From Bacillota bacterium (lineage in GTDB: Bacteria; Bacillota; Clostridia; Peptostreptococcales; Anaerovoracaceae), in assembly GCA_017412505.1 (NCBI GenBank), contig JAFPXN010000042.1:1-64000 (forward strand): a stretch of DNA of 64,000 nucleotides, read 5' to 3'. A model generated the notes under the pieces. That model was not told the origin of the DNA, ran no database searches, and was given only the letters and a program-made list of their open reading frames with translations. The position numbers were made by a program, and so were the translations under genes. Of this stretch, positions 31,320 through 39,786 are shown one piece after another; within the stretch, counting starts at the first letter, position 1; the number at the start of each line of letters is the position of its first letter.

Positions 31320-32503
31320 CTGCACGCCTCCTTTTTCAGCGCTTCCGCGGCGTCTTTCAGACGCGCGCATCCTTCCACGATATTGTCATAGTTGTTCGCG
31401 AAGGACATCCGCAGGTATCCTTCTCCTCCGGGCCCGAACACGCTGCCCGGGACGAGGGCGATCTTCGCGTTTTCCAGCAGATAATCGGACAGGTCTGCCG
31501 AGGACAGCCCCAGCGCTTTGCAGTTGATAAAGATATAGAAAGCGCCTTTCGGCGTTAAGCAGGACAGCCCGTCGATGGCATTGATCGCCTGCACGGCGTA
31601 GTCCCTTCTGCGCTGGTATTCCTTCACCATTTCCTTTACTTCGTCGCCCTCTTCGTTCAGGGCTGCGATCGCGGCGGTCTGCCCGAAGGATACGGCGCAG
31701 GTGGTGTTGTGCTGGTGGAACTTGTTCAGTACGGCGATGTAGTCTTCCGGCGCCGCCACGTAGCCCAGCCGCCAGCCCGTCATGGAATAGGCTTTGGACA
31801 TGCCGTTCATGGTAAAGGTGCGTTCCTTCATGCCGGGAAGGGAGGCGATGCTCACGTGCTGTTCTCCGTCATAGATGAGCCGTTCATAGACTTCATCGGA
31901 GATCACCAGCAGATCCTTTTCGATGACCAGGTCCGCCAGCTTCTGCAGGGTCTCCCGCGCCAGTACGCCGCCGGTGGGATTGTTGGGGGTCACGATGACG
32001 ATGGCCCTTGTTTTGTCCGTTACCTTGGCGCGGATCTCCTCCACGTCCAGCTGATAGCCGTTTTCCTCCTTCAGCTCGTAGGAGACGGGAACGGCGTTTA
32101 AGAAGCGGGGTACGTTGCGATAGTTGATCCACACAGGGTCCGGGACCAGCAGTTCGTCGCCTTCTTCCAGGATCGTGGCAAGCACGGCGAAGACCGCTTC
32201 AGAGAGGCCTGCCGTTACCAGGATCTCTTCCGGTTTATAGTTCAGGCCGTTTTCTCTCTTTAATTTCTCCGCGATGGCCTGACGCAGCTCCATCTTGCCG
32301 AAGTTGGAGGTGTAGAACACGTCTCCGTTCTGCAGCGCTTCGATGGCCGCTTTTTTAATATATTCAGGCGTGTCGAAGTCCGGCCGGCCGATCTCGAAGT
32401 GGATCACCGTTTCACCGGCCCGTTCCATGGCCAGTGCCTTTTCGTTTACTTTGCGGATGCCGGAAGGGGCCATCCGGTTCATGCGTTCTGCAAAAGTCGC
32501 CAT
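31316..32503 (-). CDS. Class I/II pyridoxal-phosphate aminotransferase
   Basis: 395 aa. The PLP lysine is Lys237 in GMSKAYSMTGWRLGY; TPNNPTGGV and ISDEVYERL supply the Asn and Tyr contacts, and the C-terminal RMSFANN holds the carboxylate-binding Arg. It is an aspartate-aminotransferase-fold subgroup Ib-like enzyme; substrate cannot be set. It is the first gene of the leftward operon with FAH and SDR genes, divergent from the LysR regulator. Start supported by AGAGAGGA. Confidence 0.92.
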   Translation of the reverse strand: MATFAERMNRMAPSGIRKVNEKALAMERAGETVIHFEIGRPDFDTPEYIKKAAIEALQNGDVFYTSNFGKMELRQAIAEKLKRENGLNYKPEEILVTAGLSEAVFAVLATILEEGDELLVPDPVWINYRNVPRFLNAVPVSYELKEENGYQLDVEEIRAKVTDKTRAIVIVTPNNPTGGVLARETLQKLADLVIEKDLLVISDEVYERLIYDGEQHVSIASLPGMKERTFTMNGMSKAYSMTGWRLGYVAAPEDYIAVLNKFHQHNTTCAVSFGQTAAIAALNEEGDEVKEMVKEYQRRRDYAVQAINAIDGLSCLTPKGAFYIFINCKALGLSSADLSDYLLENAKIALVPGSVFGPGGEGYLRMSFANNYDNIVEGCARLKDAAEALKKEACR

Positions 32504-32549
32504 ATCGATTCCTCTCTTTCTGCTTTTATTGTAGCTGCGGCAGGCAGGT

Positions 32550-32578
32550 TTGTGAAATACGAATCTATCTGTTATACT
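32550..32578 (+). promoter_or_regulatory. LysR gene promoter with overlapping palindrome
   Basis: TTGTGA (32550-32555), 17-base spacer, TATACT (32573-32578). GTTATA (32571-32576) and TATAAC (32592-32597) form an inverted repeat over the -10 and start region, a plausible autoregulatory LysR site. Confidence 0.6.
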
Positions 32579-32614
32579 ATATGTAAATTCTTATAACTAT
32601 CTGGGAGGTCCGCT

Positions 32615-33556
32615 TTGCTGGAATATAAAGAATACATTTACGCGGTGTACAAAGAACGCAGCTTTACCAAGGCTGCCCAGGTGCTGCACACGTCCCAGCC
32701 CTGGCTCTCTGCCAAGGTGAAGGAGATCGAGCAGAAACTGGGGACGCCTCTGTTTGACCGCAGCACAAACCCGCTCACTGTAACGGAAGCGGGGGCATTT
32801 TATGCGGCGCAGGCGGAGAAGGCGATGCAGATCGAAACGGAAATGGCGGAATACTTCGAACGGGCAAAACGGGAATCCGCGGGTCACCTGCGCATCGGCA
32901 GCTCCATGTTCTTCTGTACCTACGTGCTGCCGTCGCTGCTGGCGGACTTCCGCCGGAACCATCCGGGGGTGACACTCACATTTGAGGAAGGCGCTGCGAA
33001 AGATCTGTGGAATAAGCTGCTGCGGGGGGAACTGGACGTGGTGCTGGAGGCGGAGCAGCCCCGGGCGAAGCAGATCCATGCGGGGCTGTGGGAAAGAGAG
33101 GAGATCCTGCTCGCGGTGCCGGCCCGCTATCCCGTCAATGAAAAACTGCAAGACTATTGTTACTCATTCGAAGAAATCCTGAAGCGGGACGTTTCCGACA
33201 TGCGAAAACCTGCCGTGCCGTTGCTGCAGTTTGCAAACCAGCCGTTTCTGCTGCTGGACGACACGAACGACATCCACGACCGGGCCATCGCGATCTGTAA
33301 AAATGCGGGATTTGTACCGTCCGTCAAGCTTCAGCTGACGCAGATGATGACTGCCTACTATCTGGTCTGCGAAGGGCAGGGCGTGTCCATGCTCCGGGCT
33401 ACGATCCCCGAATATGTTACGCCCACGGACAGCGTGGTGTTCTATCAGATCGACGATCCCCTGGCAAACAGGGGCATCTATCTATCTTACGTGCCGCAGC
33501 GGGAAAATACGCTGAAAAAACAGCTGATCACCTATCTGGAAGGAGAGAAGATATGA
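32615..33556 (+). CDS. LysR-family transcriptional regulator
   Basis: 313 aa from a TTG start, supported by GGGAGG eight bases upstream. The N-terminal winged helix is EYIYAVYKERSFTKAAQVLH, then TSQPWLSAKVKEIEQKLGTPLFDRS, and residues about 90-300 form the inducer-binding domain (HLRIGSSMFFCTYVLPSLL). It is divergent from the aminotransferase-FAH-SDR operon, which is the classical arrangement for a LysR activator and its target. The inducer is unknown. Its 3' end overlaps the YgjV-like gene by four bases. Confidence 0.92.
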   Translation: MLEYKEYIYAVYKERSFTKAAQVLHTSQPWLSAKVKEIEQKLGTPLFDRSTNPLTVTEAGAFYAAQAEKAMQIETEMAEYFERAKRESAGHLRIGSSMFFCTYVLPSLLADFRRNHPGVTLTFEEGAAKDLWNKLLRGELDVVLEAEQPRAKQIHAGLWEREEILLAVPARYPVNEKLQDYCYSFEEILKRDVSDMRKPAVPLLQFANQPFLLLDDTNDIHDRAIAICKNAGFVPSVKLQLTQMMTAYYLVCEGQGVSMLRATIPEYVTPTDSVVFYQIDDPLANRGIYLSYVPQRENTLKKQLITYLEGEKI

Positions 33557-34158
33557 ATACCCACATGCTGATCGAAGCCGTCGGATACCTGGGATCCCTG
33601 CTGGTCCTGGTGTCCATGCTGATGACTTCCGTTTATAAACTGCGCGTCATCAACACCATCGGAAGCTGCATCTTTACGGTGTACGCTCTCATCATCCATT
33701 CGTACCCCACGGCGCTCATGAATTTCTGCCTCGTGCTGATCAATCTGCGCTTCCTGTGGAAGATGAACCGCATGGATAAGGATTTCGACCTGGTGAAGAC
33801 GAGAAAGGGCGACGCGTTCCTGCGGTATTTCATCGACAGCCGCAGAGACGATATCCGGGCCTGCTTCCCGGGTATCCCTCTGGACTTTTCCGACGCGACG
33901 GACGCCTATATCGTCTGCTGCAAGGGGCTGCCTGTGGGGGTCACCATAGGGGAGGAACAGGACGGCGTCCTGAATCTCGTTCTGGACTATACCATCCCCG
34001 AATACCGGGATTTTTCCGTCGGCCGCTTCCTTGTTTCGGAATTAAAAAAACAGGGCGTCCGCAAACTGTGTTACGGAGGCCCTGTGGAATTTCATCTGCC
34101 GTATCTGCAGAAGCTCGGTTACGTCAAGAACGGGGAACTTTACGAAAAGGAACTGTAG
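33553..34158 (+). CDS. YgjV-like membrane protein fused to an acetyltransferase-like domain
   Basis: 201 aa. Residues 1 to about 75 contain three membrane helices like YgjV (IEAVGYLGSLLVLVSMLMTS, then LRVINTIGSCIFTVYALIIH and TALMNFCLVLINLRFLWKM). The rest is soluble and looks like a GNAT-type acetyltransferase (VLDYTIPEYRDFSVGRFLV, later LPYLQKLGYVKNGELYEKEL). Function is not known; the fold assignment of the second part is my reading. Coupled to the LysR gene by an ATGA overlap. Confidence 0.75.
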   Translation: MNTHMLIEAVGYLGSLLVLVSMLMTSVYKLRVINTIGSCIFTVYALIIHSYPTALMNFCLVLINLRFLWKMNRMDKDFDLVKTRKGDAFLRYFIDSRRDDIRACFPGIPLDFSDATDAYIVCCKGLPVGVTIGEEQDGVLNLVLDYTIPEYRDFSVGRFLVSELKKQGVRKLCYGGPVEFHLPYLQKLGYVKNGELYEKEL

Positions 34159-34171
34159 TGCACATTGTACC

Positions 34172-34190
34172 TGTCCCCATGGGACATTTT
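34172..34190 (+). terminator. Short hairpin terminator (possible repeat remnant)
   Basis: TGTCCC (34172-34177), loop CAT, GGGACA (34181-34186), then TTTTATTT. The CTGTCCCCATG core recalls the GGGGAC repeats; it may be a remnant. The T-run overlaps the stop codon of the convergent oppF-like gene. Confidence 0.65.
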
Positions 34191-34929
34191 ATTTCAGGAC
34201 GGCGTCCAGCAGCGCTTTCGTGTATTCGTGCTGCGGATGTTCGTAGACTTCGTCCACCGGTCCCTGCTCCACGATCTGTCCCTTGTACATGACCAGCACG
34301 CGGTCGCAGATGGAATAGCAGAGGTTCAGGTCGTGGGTGATGAACAGATAGCTCAGATCCAGTTCGTCTCGCAGGTCGAGCAGCAGCTGCAGGATCTGCC
34401 CCTGGATGGACACGTCCAGCGCCGAGACCGGTTCGTCCGCTACGACGAAGCGGGGTCTCTGGATGAGGGCTGTCGCGATGGACACCCTCTGCTTCTGACC
34501 GCCGGACAGCTCGTTCGGCTTGTGGGTGATCAGCTCGTGATCCAATCCGACTCTCGTCATCATATCCAGCACCCGGCGCTTGCGTTCGGGTGCGTCGTAT
34601 TTTCCGAAGATGCGCAGAGGCTCTTCCAGGATCCAGCCCACCGTCTTGGCAGGGTTCAGGCTGCCGTGGGGGTCCTGGAACACCATCTGGGGCCGCTTCG
34701 TGTAATGCTTGATCTCTCCCGTGATCTTCGCGTCGTCCAGCATACCCAGGATCGCCTTGGACAGGGTGGATTTGCCGCAGCCGGATTCTCCGACCAGACC
34801 GACGATCTCGCCGTGGTCGATGTGGAACGTCACATCCGTAAGCGCCTGGAAATTGCTCTTCTTTCCGAACACCGTGGAGTCCTGGTACACGACGGACAGG
34901 TTATTCACTTCGAGCACGCGGTCACTCAT
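34189..34929 (-). CDS. Oligopeptide/dipeptide ABC importer ATP-binding protein (OppF type)
   Basis: 246 aa. Walker [11 protein letters not shown]-loop [11 protein letters not shown], signature LSGGQKQRV, Walker [12 protein letters not shown] and switch FITHDL are intact. The C-terminal oligopeptide-type extension is short ([15 protein letters not shown]), without the iron-sulfur cysteines seen in some OppD/F. It pairs with the OppD-type protein to drive uptake. It is the last gene of the leftward importer operon and overlaps oppD by eight bases. Confidence 0.9.
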   Translation of the reverse strand: MSDRVLEVNNLSVVYQDSTVFGKKSNFQALTDVTFHIDHGEIVGLVGESGCGKSTLSKAILGMLDDAKITGEIKHYTKRPQMVFQDPHGSLNPAKTVGWILEEPLRIFGKYDAPERKRRVLDMMTRVGLDHELITHKPNELSGGQKQRVSIATALIQRPRFVVADEPVSALDVSIQGQILQLLLDLRDELDLSYLFITHDLNLCYSICDRVLVMYKGQIVEQGPVDEVYEHPQHEYTKALLDAVLK

Positions 34930-35713
34930 GGCGTCTCCTCTTGGGGATGGCAGCCATCAGCTGCCGGGTGTATTCGTCTTTCGGCGCGTTGAAAATGTCC
35001 AGGGTCTTGCCCTGTTCCACGATGTTTCCCTTGTACATGACGGCGACGTTTTCGCACAGCTGCTTCACGACGAGCAGGTCGTGGCTGATCAGCAGGATGC
35101 CGACCTTGTATTCGTCGCTGAGCTCCTTCAGCAGCTTCAGGATCTTCGCCTGCACGCTGACGTCGAGCGCCGTGGTGGGTTCGTCGCAGATGAGCAGCTT
35201 CGGGTGGATCACCATTGCGGCCGCGATCATGGCGCGCTGCCGCTGACCCCCGGAAAGCTGGTGCGGATATTTGCTGTAGATCTCGTCCGGATTGGGCAGG
35301 CCCACGCGGTCGAGGGCGTCGATCGCGAGTTTTCTGCGCTCCTCGGGCGTTTTTTTCGTGTGGATGCGCAGCGTCTCCTCCACCTGATAGCCCACCTTGA
35401 TGAGGGGGTTGAGCGAGTTCATCGGTTCCTGGAACACGACGCCCATGCCCGGTCCCTGGATGGAACGGAGCTGGCTGCGGCTGCAGCGGTGCAGGTCCAT
35501 GCCTTCGAACACCACGTCACCGGTCACGGTCACGCGGCTGCGTTCGATCAGCCCGGTGATGGCCATGGCCGTAACGGTCTTGCCGGAGCCGGATTCGCCC
35601 ACGAGGCCCAACCGTTCGCCCTCCTGCATAGTGAAACTGATGCCGTGGAGCGCTTCCTTGTTGTTGTCGAGGAACGTGACCCTCAGATCTTTTACCGTAA
35701 GCATATCGCCCAT
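34922..35713 (-). CDS. Oligopeptide/dipeptide ABC importer ATP-binding protein (OppD type)
   Basis: 263 aa. Walker [10 protein letters not shown]-loop [11 protein letters not shown], signature LSGGQRQRA, Walker [12 protein letters not shown] and switch LISHDL are intact. The ATG at 35713 is chosen because GGAGGTG lies about eight bases upstream; an earlier ATG at 35740 lies inside the preceding permease gene's end and lacks a site. It forms a heterodimer with the OppF-type protein. Confidence 0.9.
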   Translation of the reverse strand: MGDMLTVKDLRVTFLDNNKEALHGISFTMQEGERLGLVGESGSGKTVTAMAITGLIERSRVTVTGDVVFEGMDLHRCSRSQLRSIQGPGMGVVFQEPMNSLNPLIKVGYQVEETLRIHTKKTPEERRKLAIDALDRVGLPNPDEIYSKYPHQLSGGQRQRAMIAAAMVIHPKLLICDEPTTALDVSVQAKILKLLKELSDEYKVGILLISHDLLVVKQLCENVAVMYKGNIVEQGKTLDIFNAPKDEYTRQLMAAIPKRRRHE

Positions 35714-35714
35714 G

Positions 35715-36512
35715 CTATTCACCTCCCATGCCGTCGGCAAGAAGGCCGAATCCCAGGATGAGCAGGATGATGGCGACGCCTGTGAAGATGGCGTACCAAG
35801 GCGCCTGGAACAGGTAGCCCTGCGCTTCGGACAGCAGTCTTCCCAGACTGGGATCCGGGGGCTGCACGCCTACGCCGAGGTAGCTCATGGAAGCTTCCGA
35901 CAGCACCGCGTTATTGAAGCCGATGGCGACGGAAGACAGAAGCACCGGGATGATATTGGGCATGATATGCAGGAACAGGATGCGCATGTTGCTTGCGCCC
36001 ATCAGCCTGGCGTTGCGCACGTAATCCGTGTTCTTCTGTTTCGCCACCTCCGTGCGCACGATGCGCGCGAAGCTGGGAACGAACAGGATGCCCAGGGCGA
36101 TGATGATGTTGTATTTGCCCTTGCCCAGGATCGCGATCATGACGAGGGCAAGCAGAATGCTCGGGAAGGCCAGGATGCTGTCCGCGATGCGCATCAGCAC
36201 CTCGTCCAGCACGCCGCCGTAAAAGCCCGTAAGTCCGCCGACGATCAGGCCGACGATCAGGCCGATGGCAACGGCTGCCGCCGCGATGAGGAACGTGGCG
36301 CCGGCGCCCTGGATGACCCGCGAGAAAATGTCCCTGCCGAAATTGTCCGTGCCGAACAGATGCGCGCCGGACGGCCCCTGCAGTTTCTCGGAGCCGCTCA
36401 TGGCGTTGGGGTCGTAGGGGGTCCAGACGAGTCCGATCAGGATCGCGAGGATCATGATCCCGGTGATGAGCAGGCCGGCTCTGAAATTCTTGTTTTTCAG
36501 ATACTGCTTCAT
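35715..36512 (-). CDS. Oligopeptide/dipeptide ABC importer permease (OppC type)
   Basis: 265 aa with about six membrane helices. The usual N-terminal helix is followed by LFGTDNFGRDIFSRVIQGA, a signature of OppC/DppC. The EAA-loop region VRNARLMGASNMRILFLHIM contacts the ATPases. It pairs with the OppB-type permease to form the channel. It lies one base after oppB and one before oppD in a tight operon. Confidence 0.92.
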   Translation of the reverse strand: MKQYLKNKNFRAGLLITGIMILAILIGLVWTPYDPNAMSGSEKLQGPSGAHLFGTDNFGRDIFSRVIQGAGATFLIAAAAVAIGLIVGLIVGGLTGFYGGVLDEVLMRIADSILAFPSILLALVMIAILGKGKYNIIIALGILFVPSFARIVRTEVAKQKNTDYVRNARLMGASNMRILFLHIMPNIIPVLLSSVAIGFNNAVLSEASMSYLGVGVQPPDPSLGRLLSEAQGYLFQAPWYAIFTGVAIILLILGFGLLADGMGGE

Positions 36513-36513
36513 G

Positions 36514-37455
36514 TCAGTTCAGCCTCACTCTCGGATCCACGTACTGGGTGACGATATCCGCCAGATAGTTCATGAAGACGACGACGAACGCGATGATCAC
36601 GACGATGCACTGGGCCACGGGGAAGTCGCGGTTGCCGATGCTGGACAGCAGCAGGCGGCCGAGACCGGGCAGGGCAAAGACCTGCTCCACGATAATGGAG
36701 CCCGCGACGGTATCTGCCAGGCTCATGGCCAGATACGTGATGACCGGCAGCATGGCGTTGCGCAGCACGTGATCGCGCAGCACGGCCCAGCGGGAATTGC
36801 CCCGGCTGTAGGCGGTGCGCACGTAGGCTTTGTTCATTTCGTTCAGAATGGAGGACCGCAGCAGTTTCGCGGTCTTCGCGGCCTTCGGGATCGCGACGGC
36901 CAGCGCCGGGAACGCCATATAGCCGGTGGCGCCCCAGAAACTGTCGCTGAACGGGACGTAGGCCCCCGGCGTGAACCATTTCAGCAACAGGCCGAACAGA
37001 TAGGTGAACAGCATGCCGAGGAAGAAGGGCGGGACGGCCATGAACACCTGGTTGAGCACGATGCCCGCGCGTTCGAGATGACTGCCCTGGAAGCGCGCCA
37101 GCAGGATGCCAAGGGGAATGGAAAACAGCATAACAAGAAACCAGGACAGCAGCGACAGAGCCGCCGTGACCTGGATCTTTCCTTGCATGACTTCTTTTAC
37201 GGGCATGAAATAACTGTAGCTGATGCCGGGGTCCCCGGAAAGGAGACCCTTCAGCCACTGGAAGTACCGGGCGAAGATGTTGCCGTTCAGGCCGAGCTGC
37301 TCGCGCAGCGCTTCCGCCCGTTCCGGCGTCCAATCCGTCCCCAGGAGCTTCGTCGTGGGGTCGCCTGGTATGATCTGAAATGCCAGGAAGGCGAGGAGCG
37401 AGATCAGGATCAGAGAAACGATCAGCACTCCCGTCTTCTTCAGTACGTACGTCAC
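36514..37455 (-). CDS. Oligopeptide/dipeptide ABC importer permease (OppB type)
   Basis: 313 aa from a GTG start with GGGAAGAA upstream. The N-terminal helix GVLIVSLILISLLAFLAF is followed by FQIIPGDP, the OppB/DppB hallmark, a large extracellular loop, and about five more helices. The EAA loop is AYVRTAYSRGNSRWAVLRDH. It makes the channel with the OppC-type protein. The gene lies 15 bases after the binding-protein gene. Confidence 0.92.
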   Translation of the reverse strand: MTYVLKKTGVLIVSLILISLLAFLAFQIIPGDPTTKLLGTDWTPERAEALREQLGLNGNIFARYFQWLKGLLSGDPGISYSYFMPVKEVMQGKIQVTAALSLLSWFLVMLFSIPLGILLARFQGSHLERAGIVLNQVFMAVPPFFLGMLFTYLFGLLLKWFTPGAYVPFSDSFWGATGYMAFPALAVAIPKAAKTAKLLRSSILNEMNKAYVRTAYSRGNSRWAVLRDHVLRNAMLPVITYLAMSLADTVAGSIIVEQVFALPGLGRLLLSSIGNRDFPVAQCIVVIIAFVVVFMNYLADIVTQYVDPRVRLN

Positions 37456-37470
37456 TTTTTCTTCCCGGTG

Positions 37471-39024
37471 TTACTGGACCTTATAGATCTTGGACAGGTC
37501 GAGCACGTAGAGCGGATAGAATTCGAATCCGTCCAGATCCTTCGCCATGGCGACGAAGGACGCGCCGTCCTGAATGTAGACGTTGGCTGCCTGTTCCGTC
37601 AGAATGGTCTCGCATTCCTTGAACAGTCTGGTCTGCTCCGCGTCGTCCGTCGTGGAGACGGCGGCGGCGTACGCAGCGTCGTATTCGGGAGAGTTGAAAT
37701 TGATGAAGTTCTTCGCGCTGCTGCTCTGGAATCTGGCCAGCATGTCGGAAGCCGCTACGCCGTGGGCGTCCATGCCGATGACGGTGCCTTCGAACTTTCT
37801 TCCCTGATAAGCGTCGGAATACCAGGTGGCCCATTCGACCTGATCGATCTTCGCCGTGACGCCGATGGGCTGCAGCAGCTGCTCGATCACCTGCGCGACG
37901 TCCACGTGGCTCTGCATGCTGGAGGGCACGGTGATGGTGAATTCGAAACCGTCGGGGTAGCCTGCTTCCGCCAGCAGTTCTCTCGCTTTATCGAGATCCT
38001 TGGTGTAATAATCGATCAGCTCCGGCATGAAATACTTGCCGAACGCGGGGAACATGCTGCTGCCCACGGGGCTGCCGTGGCCTTCGGAGGCCAGCTCGAT
38101 AACTTCGTGCTTGTCGATGGCGTAGCACAGCGCCTGGCGAACGCGCACGTCGTCGAAGGGCTTGACCGCGTTATTGAGATAGAGGGCCTGCACGATGTTG
38201 CTGCTTCCCTCCAGGATGTTCATGTTGGAAAGGGTCGCGATCTGGCTGTTGTCCAGACGGATCGCCATGTCCAAAGCGCCGGAACGCAGGCTGCTGACCA
38301 GCGTCTGGGGGTTCTCGATGATCTTGAGGGTCACCTTGTCCAGGTGCGCCTTTTCGCCCCAGTATCCGTCGAACTTTTCGAGGACGATGTTGTCCTGGAT
38401 GACGCGGGACACGAACTTGTACGGGCCGGTGCCGACGACTTCGCTCATCGGGTCGTGACCCTCGGGGAGGATGGCCGTCGTGATGTGGGCCAGGAATTCG
38501 GTGTCGGGCTTCTTCAGGTCGATGACGATGGTGGCGTCGTCCGTCTTGGTGACGGCGGCGATATTGGCCACGTCGCTGACGAGGGGTTCGCCGGTCTCCA
38601 GGCCTGCGGCTCGGGACAGGGACCAGACGACGTCGTCCGCGGTCACTTCCTTGCCGTTGTGGAACTGCACGCCCTGGCGCAGTTTGAACGTATACTGGTC
38701 TGCGCCGTCGTTCACGGAATAGCTCTCCGCGATAGCGGGCACCAGGTTGCCGTCGCTGTCGGGCTTTACGAGTCCTTCGTAGATGTTGAACAGGATCTCG
38801 CGTGTCGCAGCGGAAGAAGAGGACATGTGCGGGTCGAGGCTCGCGTCCAGATCGTTGTACAGACCTACGGAGATCTCGCCGCCTTCTGTCATTTCACCGG
38901 GCTGAGCGGGCGGATTCGTGCCCGGTTCCGCACCGGGATCCGTGCCGGGATCGTTCCCCGTGCAGGCGGTAAACGCAAAAACCATGGCAAAAGCCAGCAG
39001 CAATGCTAAACATCTCTTTTTCAT
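37471..39024 (-). CDS. Oligopeptide/nickel-type substrate-binding lipoprotein (SBP family 5)
   Basis: 517 aa. A signal peptide ends in the lipobox FTAC (Cys21), then a Gly/Pro/Asp-rich linker. The SBP-5 fold shows SLDPHMSSSSAATREILFNI, FKLRQGVQFHNGKEVTADDV (family signature) and YAIDKHEVIEL. It captures peptides or similar solutes outside the membrane for the OppBCDF-type channel encoded downstream. Ligand type is not readable; peptides, nickel complexes or other small solutes occur in this family. It starts 19 bases after the ModA-like lipoprotein gene. Confidence 0.92.
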   Translation of the reverse strand: MKKRCLALLLAFAMVFAFTACTGNDPGTDPGAEPGTNPPAQPGEMTEGGEISVGLYNDLDASLDPHMSSSSAATREILFNIYEGLVKPDSDGNLVPAIAESYSVNDGADQYTFKLRQGVQFHNGKEVTADDVVWSLSRAAGLETGEPLVSDVANIAAVTKTDDATIVIDLKKPDTEFLAHITTAILPEGHDPMSEVVGTGPYKFVSRVIQDNIVLEKFDGYWGEKAHLDKVTLKIIENPQTLVSSLRSGALDMAIRLDNSQIATLSNMNILEGSSNIVQALYLNNAVKPFDDVRVRQALCYAIDKHEVIELASEGHGSPVGSSMFPAFGKYFMPELIDYYTKDLDKARELLAEAGYPDGFEFTITVPSSMQSHVDVAQVIEQLLQPIGVTAKIDQVEWATWYSDAYQGRKFEGTVIGMDAHGVAASDMLARFQSSSAKNFINFNSPEYDAAYAAAVSTTDDAEQTRLFKECETILTEQAANVYIQDGASFVAMAKDLDGFEFYPLYVLDLSKIYKVQ

Positions 39025-39043
39025 CTAGATTTCTCCTTTGGTT

Positions 39044-39619
39044 CTATTCTTCTACTCTGCTGAAACCGTACGTCTCATAGATGTCGTTCACTTCTTCGCT
39101 CAGCATGAATTTGATGAACTGCTCCGCTTCGTACGGAAGGGCTGTGGCGCGGCAGACCGCGGCGCTGAACGTCGTGTTGTAGACTTCGCCTTCCGCCAGC
39201 TCTTCCTCGGCATATTTCTCGTTGCCCGGGCCGTACGCGACGTCTGCGCGAGTCTCGGAAACGATCTTATCGTTCTTATTCGGATTCTTCTCCTCGTCGC
39301 ATTCCTGATCCAGCCAGTCCATAAAGCGCACGTCGTCGGAAACGTAGATGTCGCAGGGCGTGCCGGCTTCGATCTTCGCGGCCAGGATGGCGCCTTCGTC
39401 GTACGTGATGCGGACGGACGCTCTGGGCGCGTAGGTGGAATAGCGGTAGACGATGTCGGACATGACGCCGACCAGCTCTTCGGACGCGAAAATATCCAGG
39501 ACGAACTCTTCGTCCGGATTGGCGGGATAATAGGGGACTTCGGGTTCTTTCTTGCACGCTGTGCACGCGAACAACAGGACTGCGGCAGTCAGCGCTGCGA
39601 GAAATCTTTTATATTTCAT
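39044..39619 (-). CDS. Small ModA-like solute-binding lipoprotein leading the importer operon
   Basis: 191 aa. The signal peptide ends in the lipobox CTAC (Cys22). The mature part shows LDIFASEELVGVMSDIVYRY, then VRITYDEGAILAAKIEAGTP and CDIYVSDDVRFMDWL, the order of the molybdate-binding ModA family, and a C-terminal YEAEQFIKFMLSEEVNDIYETYGF. It is shorter than usual ModA (about 230-260 aa), with part of the second lobe missing. No modBC genes are nearby. It is the first gene of a six-gene leftward operon with the peptide-type importer, so it may be an accessory binding protein. Start supported by GGAGG. Confidence 0.82.
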   Translation of the reverse strand: MKYKRFLAALTAAVLLFACTACKKEPEVPYYPANPDEEFVLDIFASEELVGVMSDIVYRYSTYAPRASVRITYDEGAILAAKIEAGTPCDIYVSDDVRFMDWLDQECDEEKNPNKNDKIVSETRADVAYGPGNEKYAEEELAEGEVYNTTFSAAVCRATALPYEAEQFIKFMLSEEVNDIYETYGFSRVEE

Positions 39620-39786
39620 AGAGTTAAACCTCCGGGGTAATATGCGTTATATTATGATGTATACTTTATAAAAATCTCGGGTTCCGTCTTGTGCGGAAAT
39701 CGAGTTGGCTGTAAAATGTTTCGTGTACTTTCGCAAAATTATACAAACTAATTTATACCACAAAATCCGAAAGGTATTCAAGTCTT

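Noticed and set aside
36454..39009. 851-codon rightward open frame opposite the oppB/oppA-type genes
   Set aside because: It lies antisense to recognisable permease and binding-protein genes, is low in hydrophobic residues and has no ribosome site or known domain.
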